NCBI GenBank assembly: GCA_905234355.1
Contig: CAJOHP010000070.1
Location: 1-32,604, forward strand
Origin: an uncultured Prevotella sp.
GTDB taxonomy: Bacteria > Bacteroidota > Bacteroidia > Bacteroidales > Bacteroidaceae
Length of the DNA stretch: 32,604 nucleotides
Reading direction: 5' to 3'
Shown in pieces: positions 1-8,138 of this stretch (the stretch's first letter is position 1; the number at the start of each line of letters is the position of its first letter). The notes under the pieces were generated by a model. It worked only from the letters and a program-made list of their open reading frames with translations. It ran no database searches and was not told where the DNA came from. The position numbers and the translations under genes were made by a program.

Positions 1-90
1 ATGAGCGTATGTGAGCCTTGATTTGTAACTTTTCGGGGCAATTTGTTCACATTTTTATCTCGACTGGCTTAAAATCTCGGAAATTTTATC

Positions 91-98
91 TAAATTTG
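91..98 (+). promoter_or_regulatory. Bacteroidetes -7 box upstream of the NRPS-like gene
   Basis: TAAATTTG fits the TAnnTTTG consensus. Transcription would begin near base 104, about 30 bases before the ATG at 135. This argues against the longer reading that opens at base 18, which would start upstream of the promoter. No clear TTTG -33 element is present about 20 bases upstream. Confidence 0.55.
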
Positions 99-134
99 CC
101 TGTAAAATTCACCTATACTGCTGATGATTATATT

Positions 135-3100
135 ATGGAAACTATTGTACAGAGCATAGTCAAGACTATTTTCAAATATCCTAAGCGGAAGGCTGTAGCC
201 GATGCGGAAGGCTGGTATTCCTATGAGCGCTTGGGGGCCATCACCGACCAAATGGCAGAAATCATCATCCGCCGTGCAGGGCAGCATGGCGTCGATCTTG
301 CCCAGCGTATCGAAAAAGGCCAAAGCGGTCTGCGTGTGGCTGTCATCATGCCTCGAACCAAGGACTTCCTTCTGGCTACCATCGGCATCATGAAGGCAGG
401 ATGCCCCTATGTACCCATAGATCCCGACTTCCCCATAGACCGTATCAACATCATCTTGAAAGACTGTCGAAGCTTCCAGATCGTCACCACCAAGGAGGTT
501 CTTAGTAAACTACGTGCCGACAAGGCATTCTCCTACACGGAGAAGGACATCATTCTGATGGAGAACGTGCTGGAGATGCCTCCCTCCAGGACGCACATGA
601 CGTACTATGACTACTCTATGCTGGCCAACGAAGGCCTGATTATCTATACGTCGGGCTCAACGGGGCAGCCCAAGGGCGTAGTCCACAAGATGAGTATCTT
701 TCCCCTGATGTCGGAGGTGGTGACACACTTCCATACGGTGACCTCAGAGACCTGCAGTGCCACGTTAGGGAACTTTTCGTTTCTGACTATCTTCATGGAT
801 ATCTATCTGCCGCTGACGCTGGGTGGCTTCGTGTATGTTGTAAACGATACGGAGCGCTTGGACATACGCCTGCTGCACGACGTGCTGGTAAGAAACCGAA
901 TAGAGTTTTGCTTCATGCCTACCAAACTGGGGCTGTCGATGATTGACGCATACGATGATCTGCCATTCAAGGCACTGATTGTGGCAGGTGAGAAACTGCT
1001 GAATCCGCCCGCTACGGACTTCAAGCTCATTGATACCTATGGCACCACCGAGATAGGTTCAGTCATCTGCCGGCTGGTGAACTCTGGGCAGGACAACGAC
1101 ACGCTGGGCACCACACTCGAGGGAATGACAGCCTACCTGCTGGACGAAGAGGGCCGGCAGATTACAGAGCCTGGCGTGACAGGTGAATTCTGCATCGTCA
1201 CCCCTTCGGCAGCCATAGGCTATAACAACCTTCCCGAACTGACTGCCGAGAAGTTTGTTGATTGTCCTTTCGCCCCCGGGCAACTCATGTTCAAGACAGG
1301 CGACCTGATGGCTTACAAGAAGGATGGTTCGCTGGCGTTCCACGGCCGCAAAGACTACATGGTCAAGCTGAACGGCTTCCGCATCGAACTGGGCGAGATA
1401 GAGAGCGTGCTCTCCAAGCACGAAAAGATGTTGGATGTCGCCTGTGTGATGAAGACTGCTGAGAGAGGCGACTACCTGTGCTTCTACTATACTACCAAGG
1501 ACGGCAAGCGCGTAGCAGAGGAAGAGCTGAAGAACTTTGCCGCCAAGAAGCTGGCGCACTATATGGTGCCGTCCATCTATGTACATCTGGATTCTATGCC
1601 CCGCAATGCCAACAGCAAGATAGACCGTCTGCACCTGCCTGAGCCTGTTGCCTGGTCGCAGGCAGAATACGTGGCTCCTGCCACACCAACGGAGGCGAAG
1701 TTGGAGGCTGTCTTCCGCGACCTGCTGGGCAAGGAGCGGCTGAGTGTCACCACGTCGCTGTATGCCCAAGGCCTGAACTCGATACTCGCCATGCAGGCGA
1801 TTGTTAAAATAGCAGAGTGCTTAGGCTTGGATTTGGACTACGAAACGGTTTTCAAGGAAGAGAATATCCGCAGCTTGGCGCGATTCATCGATAGAGACAA
1901 GGCTCGGCATAAAACATCATTCAGGGTCTATCCCAAAGCGAGGACCTATCCTGCCCTGAAAGGTATGTTAGGCTATATGAAGGCATACCAAAAAGGCTAC
2001 AGAACCAATGAAGTGAAATACATCATCCGCATTGAGGGTGTTAAACTGCCAGAAATGAAAAATGCCCTGCAGGCGGTGGCAAAGGCTCATCCCAGTGTGA
2101 AAGTCCGTGGTGCCATGGAGGGCAGGAAATTCATCATCGAGCGAGACGACGAGACACCAATGCCATACGAGACGCTGAAACTGGACTTTGAACCCGCTGG
2201 TGACTGGATAAACGTAAACTGCTCGAAAAAGGTACAGATAGTTGGTGGCTATCTGGTTCATTTCGTGCTCATAGAGACACCTTCCAACGGATACCTATAT
2301 TGTTTTGGCTCGCACGCGGCCCTTGATGCCAGTGCACTGCAACTTTTGATTCACGATTTCTGTCGTGTATTAGCTGGCGAAGAGTTGACACCAGAGAAAT
2401 ATACCATCTACGACTATGCCCTTGACGAGCAACGTTATTTCCGTTCCAAGGCTAAGAAAAAGGATGAAGACTACTATCTTGCGCTGACCAAGGGACTCCA
2501 GGAAAACGTGTTGCCATACGACAAACCTATTGATGGTAGTGACTGGTGCGAGGCAGTTTGTTCGGTCAAGTTCGACAAGGCGGCAATAGACCAATACTGT
2601 TTTAAACACCAGTTGTCGCAAAATTCTTTTTTCATTGCCGTCTTCATGCAAGCCTTTGCAAAGAAAGGAAAGTGGAAGGAAACGATGATCTCTTGTCTGC
2701 ACAGCAATAGAGGTAGTGCAGAACTTGCCAATGTGATGAATCTGACGATACGTAATTTCCCTATCGTTAGTCGTCGGCATGTCACGCTCCGCTCTTCTCG
2801 CTTCCACCAGCAGATGCAGCAAGAGATGCACGCCATACAAGACCAGGTGGTCAGGGCCATGAAGATGCACTTCTACGACTATTACAGCGTTTCCGGTCTC
2901 GGAAATAAGAGTCCTAATGAGTTATATAAGTGTACTTTCCTATATTATGTCGGCCTGAAAGACCTTCTGATGAATCCTGTGAAAGAAAGTAATCTTCTGG
3001 GACGTAAAGTGACATTCGTCAATCCTATGCCCGAGACGATTATAAAGCCAGCTAACGACATGCTTGCCGTAGGTGTTGAACTGAGTATTGACGGTACTTA

Positions 3101-3203
3101 TGAGTTCAAACTTCTATATAATTATAAAAATTACAAACTTGCCACGATAAAAACACTTGCCCGATACGTACAAGATTATATTGGCAAACTGCTCAACGAG
3201 TGA
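135..3203 (+). CDS. NRPS-like protein: adenylation - carrier - condensation (A-T-C)
   Basis: About 1022 aa from the ATG at 135, chosen because a -7 box lies just upstream; an in-frame ATG at 18 would add 39 atypical residues. The adenylation domain (about 25-515) shows YTSGSTGQPKG (171-181), GTTEIG (303-308), FKTGDL (386-391), GFRIELGEIE (414-423) and NSKIDR (493-498). A carrier domain follows with GLNSI and a likely phosphopantetheine Ser549. The C-terminal 400 residues resemble a condensation/acyltransferase fold with HAALD (His727, Asp731), a reduced HHxxxDG motif. By family knowledge it would activate a carboxylic acid as AMP ester, load it on its own carrier and join it to an acceptor. 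The A4 motif reads FSFLTIF, with Leu217 where FDxS normally supplies the amino-binding Asp, so an ordinary alpha-amino acid substrate is doubtful. No thioesterase, reductase or phosphopantetheinyl transferase is in the window. It lies 24 bp from the downstream exporter gene. The product is unknown. Confidence 0.88.
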   Translation: METIVQSIVKTIFKYPKRKAVADAEGWYSYERLGAITDQMAEIIIRRAGQHGVDLAQRIEKGQSGLRVAVIMPRTKDFLLATIGIMKAGCPYVPIDPDFPIDRINIILKDCRSFQIVTTKEVLSKLRADKAFSYTEKDIILMENVLEMPPSRTHMTYYDYSMLANEGLIIYTSGSTGQPKGVVHKMSIFPLMSEVVTHFHTVTSETCSATLGNFSFLTIFMDIYLPLTLGGFVYVVNDTERLDIRLLHDVLVRNRIEFCFMPTKLGLSMIDAYDDLPFKALIVAGEKLLNPPATDFKLIDTYGTTEIGSVICRLVNSGQDNDTLGTTLEGMTAYLLDEEGRQITEPGVTGEFCIVTPSAAIGYNNLPELTAEKFVDCPFAPGQLMFKTGDLMAYKKDGSLAFHGRKDYMVKLNGFRIELGEIESVLSKHEKMLDVACVMKTAERGDYLCFYYTTKDGKRVAEEELKNFAAKKLAHYMVPSIYVHLDSMPRNANSKIDRLHLPEPVAWSQAEYVAPATPTEAKLEAVFRDLLGKERLSVTTSLYAQGLNSILAMQAIVKIAECLGLDLDYETVFKEENIRSLARFIDRDKARHKTSFRVYPKARTYPALKGMLGYMKAYQKGYRTNEVKYIIRIEGVKLPEMKNALQAVAKAHPSVKVRGAMEGRKFIIERDDETPMPYETLKLDFEPAGDWINVNCSKKVQIVGGYLVHFVLIETPSNGYLYCFGSHAALDASALQLLIHDFCRVLAGEELTPEKYTIYDYALDEQRYFRSKAKKKDEDYYLALTKGLQENVLPYDKPIDGSDWCEAVCSVKFDKAAIDQYCFKHQLSQNSFFIAVFMQAFAKKGKWKETMISCLHSNRGSAELANVMNLTIRNFPIVSRRHVTLRSSRFHQQMQQEMHAIQDQVVRAMKMHFYDYYSVSGLGNKSPNELYKCTFLYYVGLKDLLMNPVKESNLLGRKVTFVNPMPETIIKPANDMLAVGVELSIDGTYEFKLLYNYKNYKLATIKTLARYVQDYIGKLLNE

Positions 3204-3227
3204 CGTTCAACATCTATTTTTCTGACT

Positions 3228-4991
3228 ATGATTCGCAAACCATATCTCATATCGCGAGCCATCAAGACTTATATTTTTGCTTCTATCCTGACGATGGCTA
3301 TCGGACAGTTCAATGCCCTTGTCGATAGCCTGCTGATGGGGCACTTGATAGGTCCGGAGGCTTTGTCGGCCATTATGCTGTCGGTTCCTGTCTTAAATTT
3401 AGCTACGATGGCCTATATCCTTTTGTCGTCTGGTGCGGCGATGATGGCTGGTAAGGCGATAGGTGCCCGCGACTACGAGAAGAGCTCCAGTATTTTTTCT
3501 GTAAGCATCATGTCGCTGCTAACCGTCGGAGTCATGATTTCCTTCGGATGCTGGCTGTGCTGTGGTGAGCTGACGGCGTTGGTATGTAAAGACGAAAGGC
3601 TGTATCCCTATGTGCTACAGTATTTAGGATGCGCTACGGGATTGTCGTTCATTACCATGATGCAGCAGGCGTTCTCACAGTTTACGGATGTCGATGGCAA
3701 ACCGAAAACAGTGACCAGGGCTATGGCTATATCCGTTTCGGTCAACATTGTGTTCAATATCTTTTTAGTTGCCGTCTGTAAGCTGGGAATCGCGGGTTCT
3801 GCTTTGGCTTCTGTTATTGGTAATATGGCAAGTATTGTGTTTTTAGTGCGCTGCATGAGCAGAAACAACAAATCCTATCACTTTAAGGTGCATGTCCCCA
3901 ATGCCATTGGAATCCTGGGAAGTAATGTGAAAAATGGTCTGGCTATGATGATGACGACGGTTCTAACGTCGGTCTGTATCATATACATGAACAGCATGGT
4001 AGTCCAATCCTTAGGAGCTAACGGCATGTTCGTCATGTCTATAACCGGTGGCTTGATGGGTATCTGTTCGCTGCTGACCACGGGAGCCTCGCAGGCGTTC
4101 ACTTCTGTTGGGGGCATGCTCTTTGGCCAGAATGACTTCCAAGGCATGCGCATGCTATTCAGCAAATGTGTTATGATTATTCTGCTGGCAGCACTCTTCA
4201 TGACGCTTGTCGGGCAGGTGTGGCCAGAGGGCTTCGCCATTCTATATGGTGCTAAGACTCCTGAACTCATCACGTTCTCCGGTCGTAGTCTGCGTATCAT
4301 AACCTTCATGTTTGTTCCCTTCATGCTCATGGTTATGATGCCTCCTGTCTATCAGCTGCTGGGATATATGAAGCTGGTGGGACTGATGTCCGTGTCCTTC
4401 TTTGTCATCTTGCTTCCTGCCATGAGCTTACTGAGCAAGAGCGATAATCCGGAAAACATCTGGTTTGCTTTCCCTTTGGCTGCGTGGGGTGGGGTGGTGT
4501 TATGTATGCCAGTACTCCTCTTTATTCATTGGCAGAAGCCAGACACGATGCCGCTGGCGCTGATTCCCAACCCCAGTCCGTATCATCGTATGCTTGATAT
4601 CTCCATACCTGCCAGCCAAGACAGTGTTAATAAAGCTATGGAAGAGGTTGTCCGGTTTGTCGAGAGCCTTGATGTCAATTCGAGGTTCTTGAAGAACAAT
4701 ATAGAACTATGTACGGAGGAGTTGCTGGAAAATATTGTCCAGCATTCTGGTATCTCGAGTTCACACTACATTGATTTGCGCATAACAGAGACTGATACCA
4801 GCATATTGGTGATGCTGAAAGACGATGGGCTGCAGTTTGATCCCACTATTCAGAATTGCTCCAGCACAAATCTGGGACTGATGCTTGCCCGTTCGTTTTC
4901 CAACAAGATGGAATACAAGTATATGTACAGTCTGAATATGACATTCATGGAATGGAATAAAGAAGACAGCAAGAATAAGTATGTTTTATAA
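3228..4991 (+). CDS. MATE-family exporter fused to an RsbW-like HATPase domain
   Basis: 587 aa. Residues about 1-435 form a MATE-type multidrug/oligosaccharide exporter: about twelve hydrophobic segments in two halves, starting with a TMAIGQFNALVDSLLMGHL region. After a linker, residues about 455-587 form a GHKL ATPase domain like the anti-sigma kinase RsbW. The N-box is TEELLENIVQH with Asn502, the G1-like box is DDGLQF (532-537), and TNLGLMLARSF follows near the end. Ordinary MATE proteins are about 450 aa and have no ATPase. The gene begins 24 bp after the NRPS-like gene on the same strand, so the two are probably cotranscribed and the exporter probably moves the NRPS product. The ATPase may gate transport, or phosphorylate a STAS partner encoded elsewhere; this is inference. 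G+C is visibly below that of later genes, consistent with acquisition. Confidence 0.88.
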   Translation: MIRKPYLISRAIKTYIFASILTMAIGQFNALVDSLLMGHLIGPEALSAIMLSVPVLNLATMAYILLSSGAAMMAGKAIGARDYEKSSSIFSVSIMSLLTVGVMISFGCWLCCGELTALVCKDERLYPYVLQYLGCATGLSFITMMQQAFSQFTDVDGKPKTVTRAMAISVSVNIVFNIFLVAVCKLGIAGSALASVIGNMASIVFLVRCMSRNNKSYHFKVHVPNAIGILGSNVKNGLAMMMTTVLTSVCIIYMNSMVVQSLGANGMFVMSITGGLMGICSLLTTGASQAFTSVGGMLFGQNDFQGMRMLFSKCVMIILLAALFMTLVGQVWPEGFAILYGAKTPELITFSGRSLRIITFMFVPFMLMVMMPPVYQLLGYMKLVGLMSVSFFVILLPAMSLLSKSDNPENIWFAFPLAAWGGVVLCMPVLLFIHWQKPDTMPLALIPNPSPYHRMLDISIPASQDSVNKAMEEVVRFVESLDVNSRFLKNNIELCTEELLENIVQHSGISSSHYIDLRITETDTSILVMLKDDGLQFDPTIQNCSSTNLGLMLARSFSNKMEYKYMYSLNMTFMEWNKEDSKNKYVL

Positions 4992-4995
4992 TTGA

Positions 4996-5050
4996 ACACG
5001 AAGACACGAAGATGAAGCCTTATATGTGTAGCCCTTTTGTGTCTTCGTGT
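4996..5050. repeat. 12-bp inverted repeat after the NRPS/MATE operon
   Basis: ACACGAAGACAC (4996-5007) pairs perfectly with GTGTCTTCGTGT (5039-5050), with a few further A-T and G-T pairs inside. It starts 5 bases after the MATE stop codon and may work as a terminator, but no T tract follows. The right arm abuts the fimbrillin-like remnant, so it may also be repeat debris. Confidence 0.5.
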
Positions 5051-5055
5051 CTCAT

Positions 5056-5247
5056 GGTCCACGAGAAGGAGCGGGTGCCGATCTTGAACGATACGGTCAG
5101 GGCACCAGCGTCGATGGTCTGAGGCACGATGATGCTCTCGTACTTGGCCGTGCTGCGCATGTTTGCATCGGTGGCAGGGGTGAATTCGCTCTGGCAGGCC
5201 AGGATGTCGGCAGCAACGGGGGAGGCGGCAGGGGCTAGGATAGGCGG
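5056..5247 (-). pseudogene. Fimbrillin-like (Mfa-like) gene fragment
   Basis: The minus strand is open from a stop at 5248-5250 to about 5056. It encodes a stretch containing ACQSEFTPAT, then KYESIIVPQTI, then LTVSFKIGTRSFSW. The IVPQT motif followed by a hydrophobic beta strand and an aromatic end is typical of the Bacteroidetes fimbrillin/Mfa-like family. There is no start codon, no signal peptide and only about 60 residues, against several hundred in intact members. It runs into the hairpin repeat on one side and an IS66-like fragment on the other. The family call rests on motif memory only. Confidence 0.5.
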
Positions 5248-5260
5248 TTAGCGCATATGA

Positions 5261-5386
5261 GAGAATGGACTCATCAAGTGCAGGGACTACATCTTCAACT
5301 TCCTCGAGAACCCGGCGATACCGCCCGATAATAATGCAAGTGAAAGGGGAATCAGAAAGGTGAAGAACTCTGGCACCTTCCGTTCC
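5261..5386 (+). pseudogene. IS66-like transposase C-terminal fragment
   Basis: The frame reads CRDYIFNFLENPAIPPDNNA followed directly by SERGIRKVK and SGTFRS. This matches the end of IS66-type DDE transposases, where PPDNNASERAIR is followed by a VKxKxSGxFRS segment. A few residues appear missing between the two parts, and nothing upstream or downstream belongs to an intact element. It is a decayed relic. Together with the neighbouring fimbrillin-like fragment it marks this stretch as a past insertion site. Confidence 0.7.
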
Positions 5387-5431
5387 CAATTTTTTCGCCA
5401 CGAATTTCACCTGAATTTCACAAGGGACAAA

Positions 5432-5466
5432 GAAAAAGCGGCTACTTTTGGTGTAACCGCTTGATT
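5432..5466 (-). terminator. Terminator for tRNA-Met
   Basis: On the minus strand AAGCGG and CCGCTT pair (with an internal mismatch and three further inner pairs) and are followed by TTTTTCTTT. It lies within 10-40 bases of the tRNA 3' end. Confidence 0.65.
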
Positions 5467-5473
5467 TTCAGCG

Positions 5474-5547
5474 TGGACCAGCCAGGGCTTGAACCTGGGA
5501 CCTCCAGATTATGAGTCTGTTGCTCTAACCAACTGAGCTACAAGTCC
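5474..5547 (-). tRNA. tRNA-Met (anticodon CAT)
   Basis: 74 nt on the minus strand. It has the D arm GCTCAGTTGGTTAGAGC, the anticodon loop CTCATAA flanked by CAGA/TCTG, and the T arm CCAGG-TTCAAGC-CCTGG. The acceptor stem pairs GGACTTG with CTGGTCC, leaving a T-T mismatch at the sixth pair and one G-T pair. CCA is not encoded. The first acceptor pair is G-C, unlike bacterial initiator tRNA, so an elongator is likely. A CAT-anticodon tRNA-Ile (lysidine type) is possible but less likely from the arm sequences. Confidence 0.9.
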
Positions 5548-5573
5548 GATGCTTTATGGTCTGAAAGCGGATG

Positions 5574-5581
5574 CAAAGGTA
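5574..5581 (-). promoter_or_regulatory. -7 box of the tRNA-Met promoter
   Basis: On the minus strand TACCTTTG matches TAnnTTTG and lies 27 bases before the tRNA 5' end. No good TTTG is seen at the -33 distance. Confidence 0.6.
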
Positions 5582-5699
5582 ATAAAAAAACGGCATTTAC
5601 TGCACATGATACCATGGATAATCACTTGTATTTAACTTTTTTTACCATCTGAGGCCGGAAAAAATGACTGCCGAGGGCGCTAAAATGCCAACTTCTTAG

Positions 5700-5707
5700 T
5701 AACTTTG
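5700..5707 (+). promoter_or_regulatory. -7 box of ribF, giving a nearly leaderless transcript
   Basis: TAACTTTG matches TAnnTTTG. It ends only 8 bases before the ribF ATG at 5716, so transcription would start within a few bases of the start codon. Confidence 0.55.
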
Positions 5708-5715
5708 CCGCCGTA

Positions 5716-6696
5716 ATGCTGCAACCCGAATCCCTCATCAGGCCCCACGACATGGCTTCACGCGGCTATGCTGCCACCATCGGTTTCTTCGACGGTGTGC
5801 ACCTGGGGCATCGCTTCTTGCTCGAAAAGCTGCGACACATCGCTGCCGAACAAGAGTTGGGGTCAATGGTCATCACCTTCGACCGCCATCCGCGACAGGT
5901 GGTCGACACCCAATGGCAGCCTGCACTGCTCACGACCACCGAGGAGAAGGCTCGCCTGCTGGCCGACGCATCGCTGGACCGTGTGGTGGTCATGCCGTTC
6001 ACCGAGCAGCTGGCGCGTCTCAGCGCCCACGACTTCATGGAGCGGGTGCTTGTCGGGCAGCTGGGGGTGAGGGTGCTGCTCACGGGCTACGACAACCGCT
6101 TCGGCCACCGGCGCGAGGAAGGCTTTGCCGACTATGTGGCCTATGGCCGCGAGCTGGGCATCGGCGTGGTGCAGGCGCCCTCGCTCAGCACGGCAGGCCT
6201 GTGCTACAGCTCGTCGATGGCGCGCCGCCGTCTGGCGGAGGGCGACGTGGCAGGTGCCGCCACTGTGTTGGGGCGCTGCTACACGCTGAGCGGCATGGTG
6301 GTCCATGGCCACGAGATAGGGCGCAGGCTGGGCTTCCCTACCGCCAATGTGCAACCCGACGACCCGCTGAAGCTCATCCCCCGCACCGGGGTCTATGCCG
6401 TCTGGGCGATGCTCCATGAGGGGCACGGGCGGCTGCCTCTTTCCTACGCGGCCGTGATGAACATTGGGCACCGGCCCACCTTCGCCGGCGACGGCCTCAC
6501 GCTTGAGGTCCATCTGCTCGACTTCGCCGGCGACCTCTACGGCCGCCGTCTCACCGTGGCCTTTGCGGCCCGTCTGCGCGACGAGCGACGCTTCGGCACC
6601 GCAGCCGACCTGGCGCGGCAGATGGATGCCGACGTCTGTAGCGCCCGAGAGCTGCTCGTCACCCCACCAACGAACCTAAACACCTTACTACTATGA
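5716..6696 (+). CDS. ribF: Bifunctional riboflavin kinase / FAD synthetase RibF
   Basis: 326 aa, about normal for the family. It converts riboflavin to FMN and then FAD in the cytoplasm. The N-terminal FAD synthetase half shows GFFDGVHLGH (23-32), ITFDRHPRQV and GYDNRFGHRREEGF, followed by SSSMARRRLAEG. The C-terminal kinase half shows GHEIGRRLGFPTANV, then GVYAVWA, MNIGHRPTF and LEVHLLDF, ending with RDERRF. The ATG at 5716 gives the usual short lead-in before the first motif. The ATG at 5752 would put the first motif only 10 residues in. A -7 box lies 8 bases upstream. The stop codon overlaps the next start (ATGA), so ribF and the CPBP gene are translationally coupled. Confidence 0.97.
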   Translation: MLQPESLIRPHDMASRGYAATIGFFDGVHLGHRFLLEKLRHIAAEQELGSMVITFDRHPRQVVDTQWQPALLTTTEEKARLLADASLDRVVVMPFTEQLARLSAHDFMERVLVGQLGVRVLLTGYDNRFGHRREEGFADYVAYGRELGIGVVQAPSLSTAGLCYSSSMARRRLAEGDVAGAATVLGRCYTLSGMVVHGHEIGRRLGFPTANVQPDDPLKLIPRTGVYAVWAMLHEGHGRLPLSYAAVMNIGHRPTFAGDGLTLEVHLLDFAGDLYGRRLTVAFAARLRDERRFGTAADLARQMDADVCSARELLVTPPTNLNTLLL

Positions 6697-7478
6697 TAGA
6701 AACCATCATCTACGTGCTTATCTTCACAGCGCTGCAGATTCTTCCGAGCGCTATTGTCCTTTGGGGCTGGAGCCTGACCGGCAGCGACGCCCTGACCACG
6801 ACCGACCTGCAGTTGGTGGGCATGATGCTCAGCGCAGTGCTCACGCTGCTCATCTTCATCGCGCTGAAGTGGGCCCGTCCCACGCGTGCCTACCTGCTGA
6901 GCCGCCCCTGGGTGGTGGTGGTGTGGAGTATGCTGGCCGCTCTCGGGTCGATAGTGCCGAGCACATGGCTGCAGGAGCAACTGCCTGAGCTGCCCAACGT
7001 GATAGCCCAGCAGATGGCGGGCATCCTGATGCACCGTGGCGGCTACTTCGTCGTGTGCATCCTTGCTCCGCTGGCCGAGGAGCTGGTGTTCCGCGGTGCC
7101 ATCCTCCGTGCTTTGCTTGCGTGGAAGCCCTCACGCGTGTGGGCTATGATAGCTGTGTCGGCTGTGCTGTTCAGCCTGGTGCATTTCAACCCTGCCCAGA
7201 TGCCGCATGCCTTCCTCATCGGCCTGCTGCTGGGATGGATGTATGTGCGCACGGGCAGCATCGTGCCTGGCATGACGTTTCACTGGGCCAACAACACGGC
7301 CGCCTATCTGCTCTACCGCAGCTATCCCGACCCGTCGCTGCACCTGGCCGACTACTTTGGCGGCGACCAGCGTGCCGTGGGTGCGGCGGTCATCTTCTCG
7401 CTCTTCATCCTCGTGCCCAGCATCTACCAGCTGCACCTGCACATGAAGCGTACGGGCAGTGACGACATCGCAAGCTGA
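6693..7478 (+). CDS. CPBP-family intramembrane metalloprotease
   Basis: 261 aa, multi-pass membrane protein. The CAAX protease/bacteriocin-processing (CPBP, Abi) motifs are present: EELVFRGAILRAL (EExxxR), then FSLVHFNP, then FHWANNTAAYLL. These supply the conserved Glu, His and Asn/His of the membrane-embedded active site. About seven hydrophobic segments can be read, beginning at residue 3. Such proteins cleave membrane substrates or serve bacteriocin immunity and stress functions; the substrate here is unknown. It overlaps the ribF stop codon by four bases (ATGA) and ends before a strong terminator at 7507-7548. Confidence 0.9.
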   Translation: MIETIIYVLIFTALQILPSAIVLWGWSLTGSDALTTTDLQLVGMMLSAVLTLLIFIALKWARPTRAYLLSRPWVVVVWSMLAALGSIVPSTWLQEQLPELPNVIAQQMAGILMHRGGYFVVCILAPLAEELVFRGAILRALLAWKPSRVWAMIAVSAVLFSLVHFNPAQMPHAFLIGLLLGWMYVRTGSIVPGMTFHWANNTAAYLLYRSYPDPSLHLADYFGGDQRAVGAAVIFSLFILVPSIYQLHLHMKRTGSDDIAS

Positions 7479-7506
7479 AAGACATTTCCCCTTGCACTCC
7501 CGAAGC

Positions 7507-7548
7507 TAAAAAAACGGCTGTCACCCGCATGGTGTCAGCCGTTTTTCT
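7507..7548. terminator. Bidirectional intrinsic terminator
   Basis: AAAACGGCTGTCACC (7511-7525) pairs with GGTGTCAGCCGTTTT (7531-7545) with one mismatch and a 5-base loop. A runs on the left and T runs on the right make it work on both strands, ending the ribF/CPBP operon (+) and the ECF sigma operon (-). Confidence 0.9.
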
Positions 7549-7601
7549 TCGTTAATGGTGGCGTTTGCGGTGCTTCGCAGCGTCGTGCGCCGATGGTTGT
7601 T

Positions 7602-8111
7602 TTAATCCTTAAATGACTTGTTATTATAGAGAAAGCATAGAAATTCCGTATCGATATCTCCTGTGAGGCATACCACGGTGAGCTGTCCGTCGGTCAGGTT
7701 TTCGCGTAGCATGATGAGCTCCACGATCTGCCCCTTTCGGTTTGTCCTGCTGTAGAAGGCTCCTCTGAGCTTGTCGCTTCTGAAGTCGTGCATGGCACGG
7801 AATCGTCGGGCGTTTTTCTTCAGGAGTTTCTCGGCGCGCTCGTAGTAGCCTTTGGGAGCGGAGACGATGCGCATGCTGCGCAGCTTCTGTATGGCCATGG
7901 CCATGTCGGCCTCGTGGCTGCTGTCGGCCCTTCCGGCCAGCTGCTCCATCATCTTTGGGCTGACGGTGACACAGGTGACCATCGTGTCGCCCTTGCACTG
8001 CGATACAAACTTCTCGGCGAAGTCTGGCGCGCGTTGTGCTGTGGCCGTCGCTACGGCGAGCATCAGCAGTGCTGCCAGGGAGCACAGTCGTGTCTTCAGG
8101 GTGTGTGTCAT
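7602..8111 (-). CDS. DUF4252-like secreted protein
   Basis: 169 aa. A signal peptide is evident: MTHTLKTRLCSLAALLMLAV followed by ATATA-QR. The mature part has a KGDTMVTCVTVSPKMM strand, a helical AIQKLRSMRIVSA segment and a C-terminal ENLTDGQLTVVCLTGDIDTE region. This pattern and its place as last gene after an ECF sigma factor and a membrane protein match Bacteroidetes DUF4252 proteins of unknown function. It follows the anti-sigma gene by 27 bp on the same strand. It may be the regulon's output or sensor; that is inference from position. Confidence 0.75.
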   Translation of the reverse strand: MTHTLKTRLCSLAALLMLAVATATAQRAPDFAEKFVSQCKGDTMVTCVTVSPKMMEQLAGRADSSHEADMAMAIQKLRSMRIVSAPKGYYERAEKLLKKNARRFRAMHDFRSDKLRGAFYSRTNRKGQIVELIMLRENLTDGQLTVVCLTGDIDTEFLCFLYNNKSFKD

Positions 8112-8138
8112 CGTTGCCGTAGTTTTATCGTCGCCGTC

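Noticed and set aside
1..21. Possible gene tail ending in TGA at 19-21
   Set aside because: Only six codons are visible, so no product or frame can be supported.
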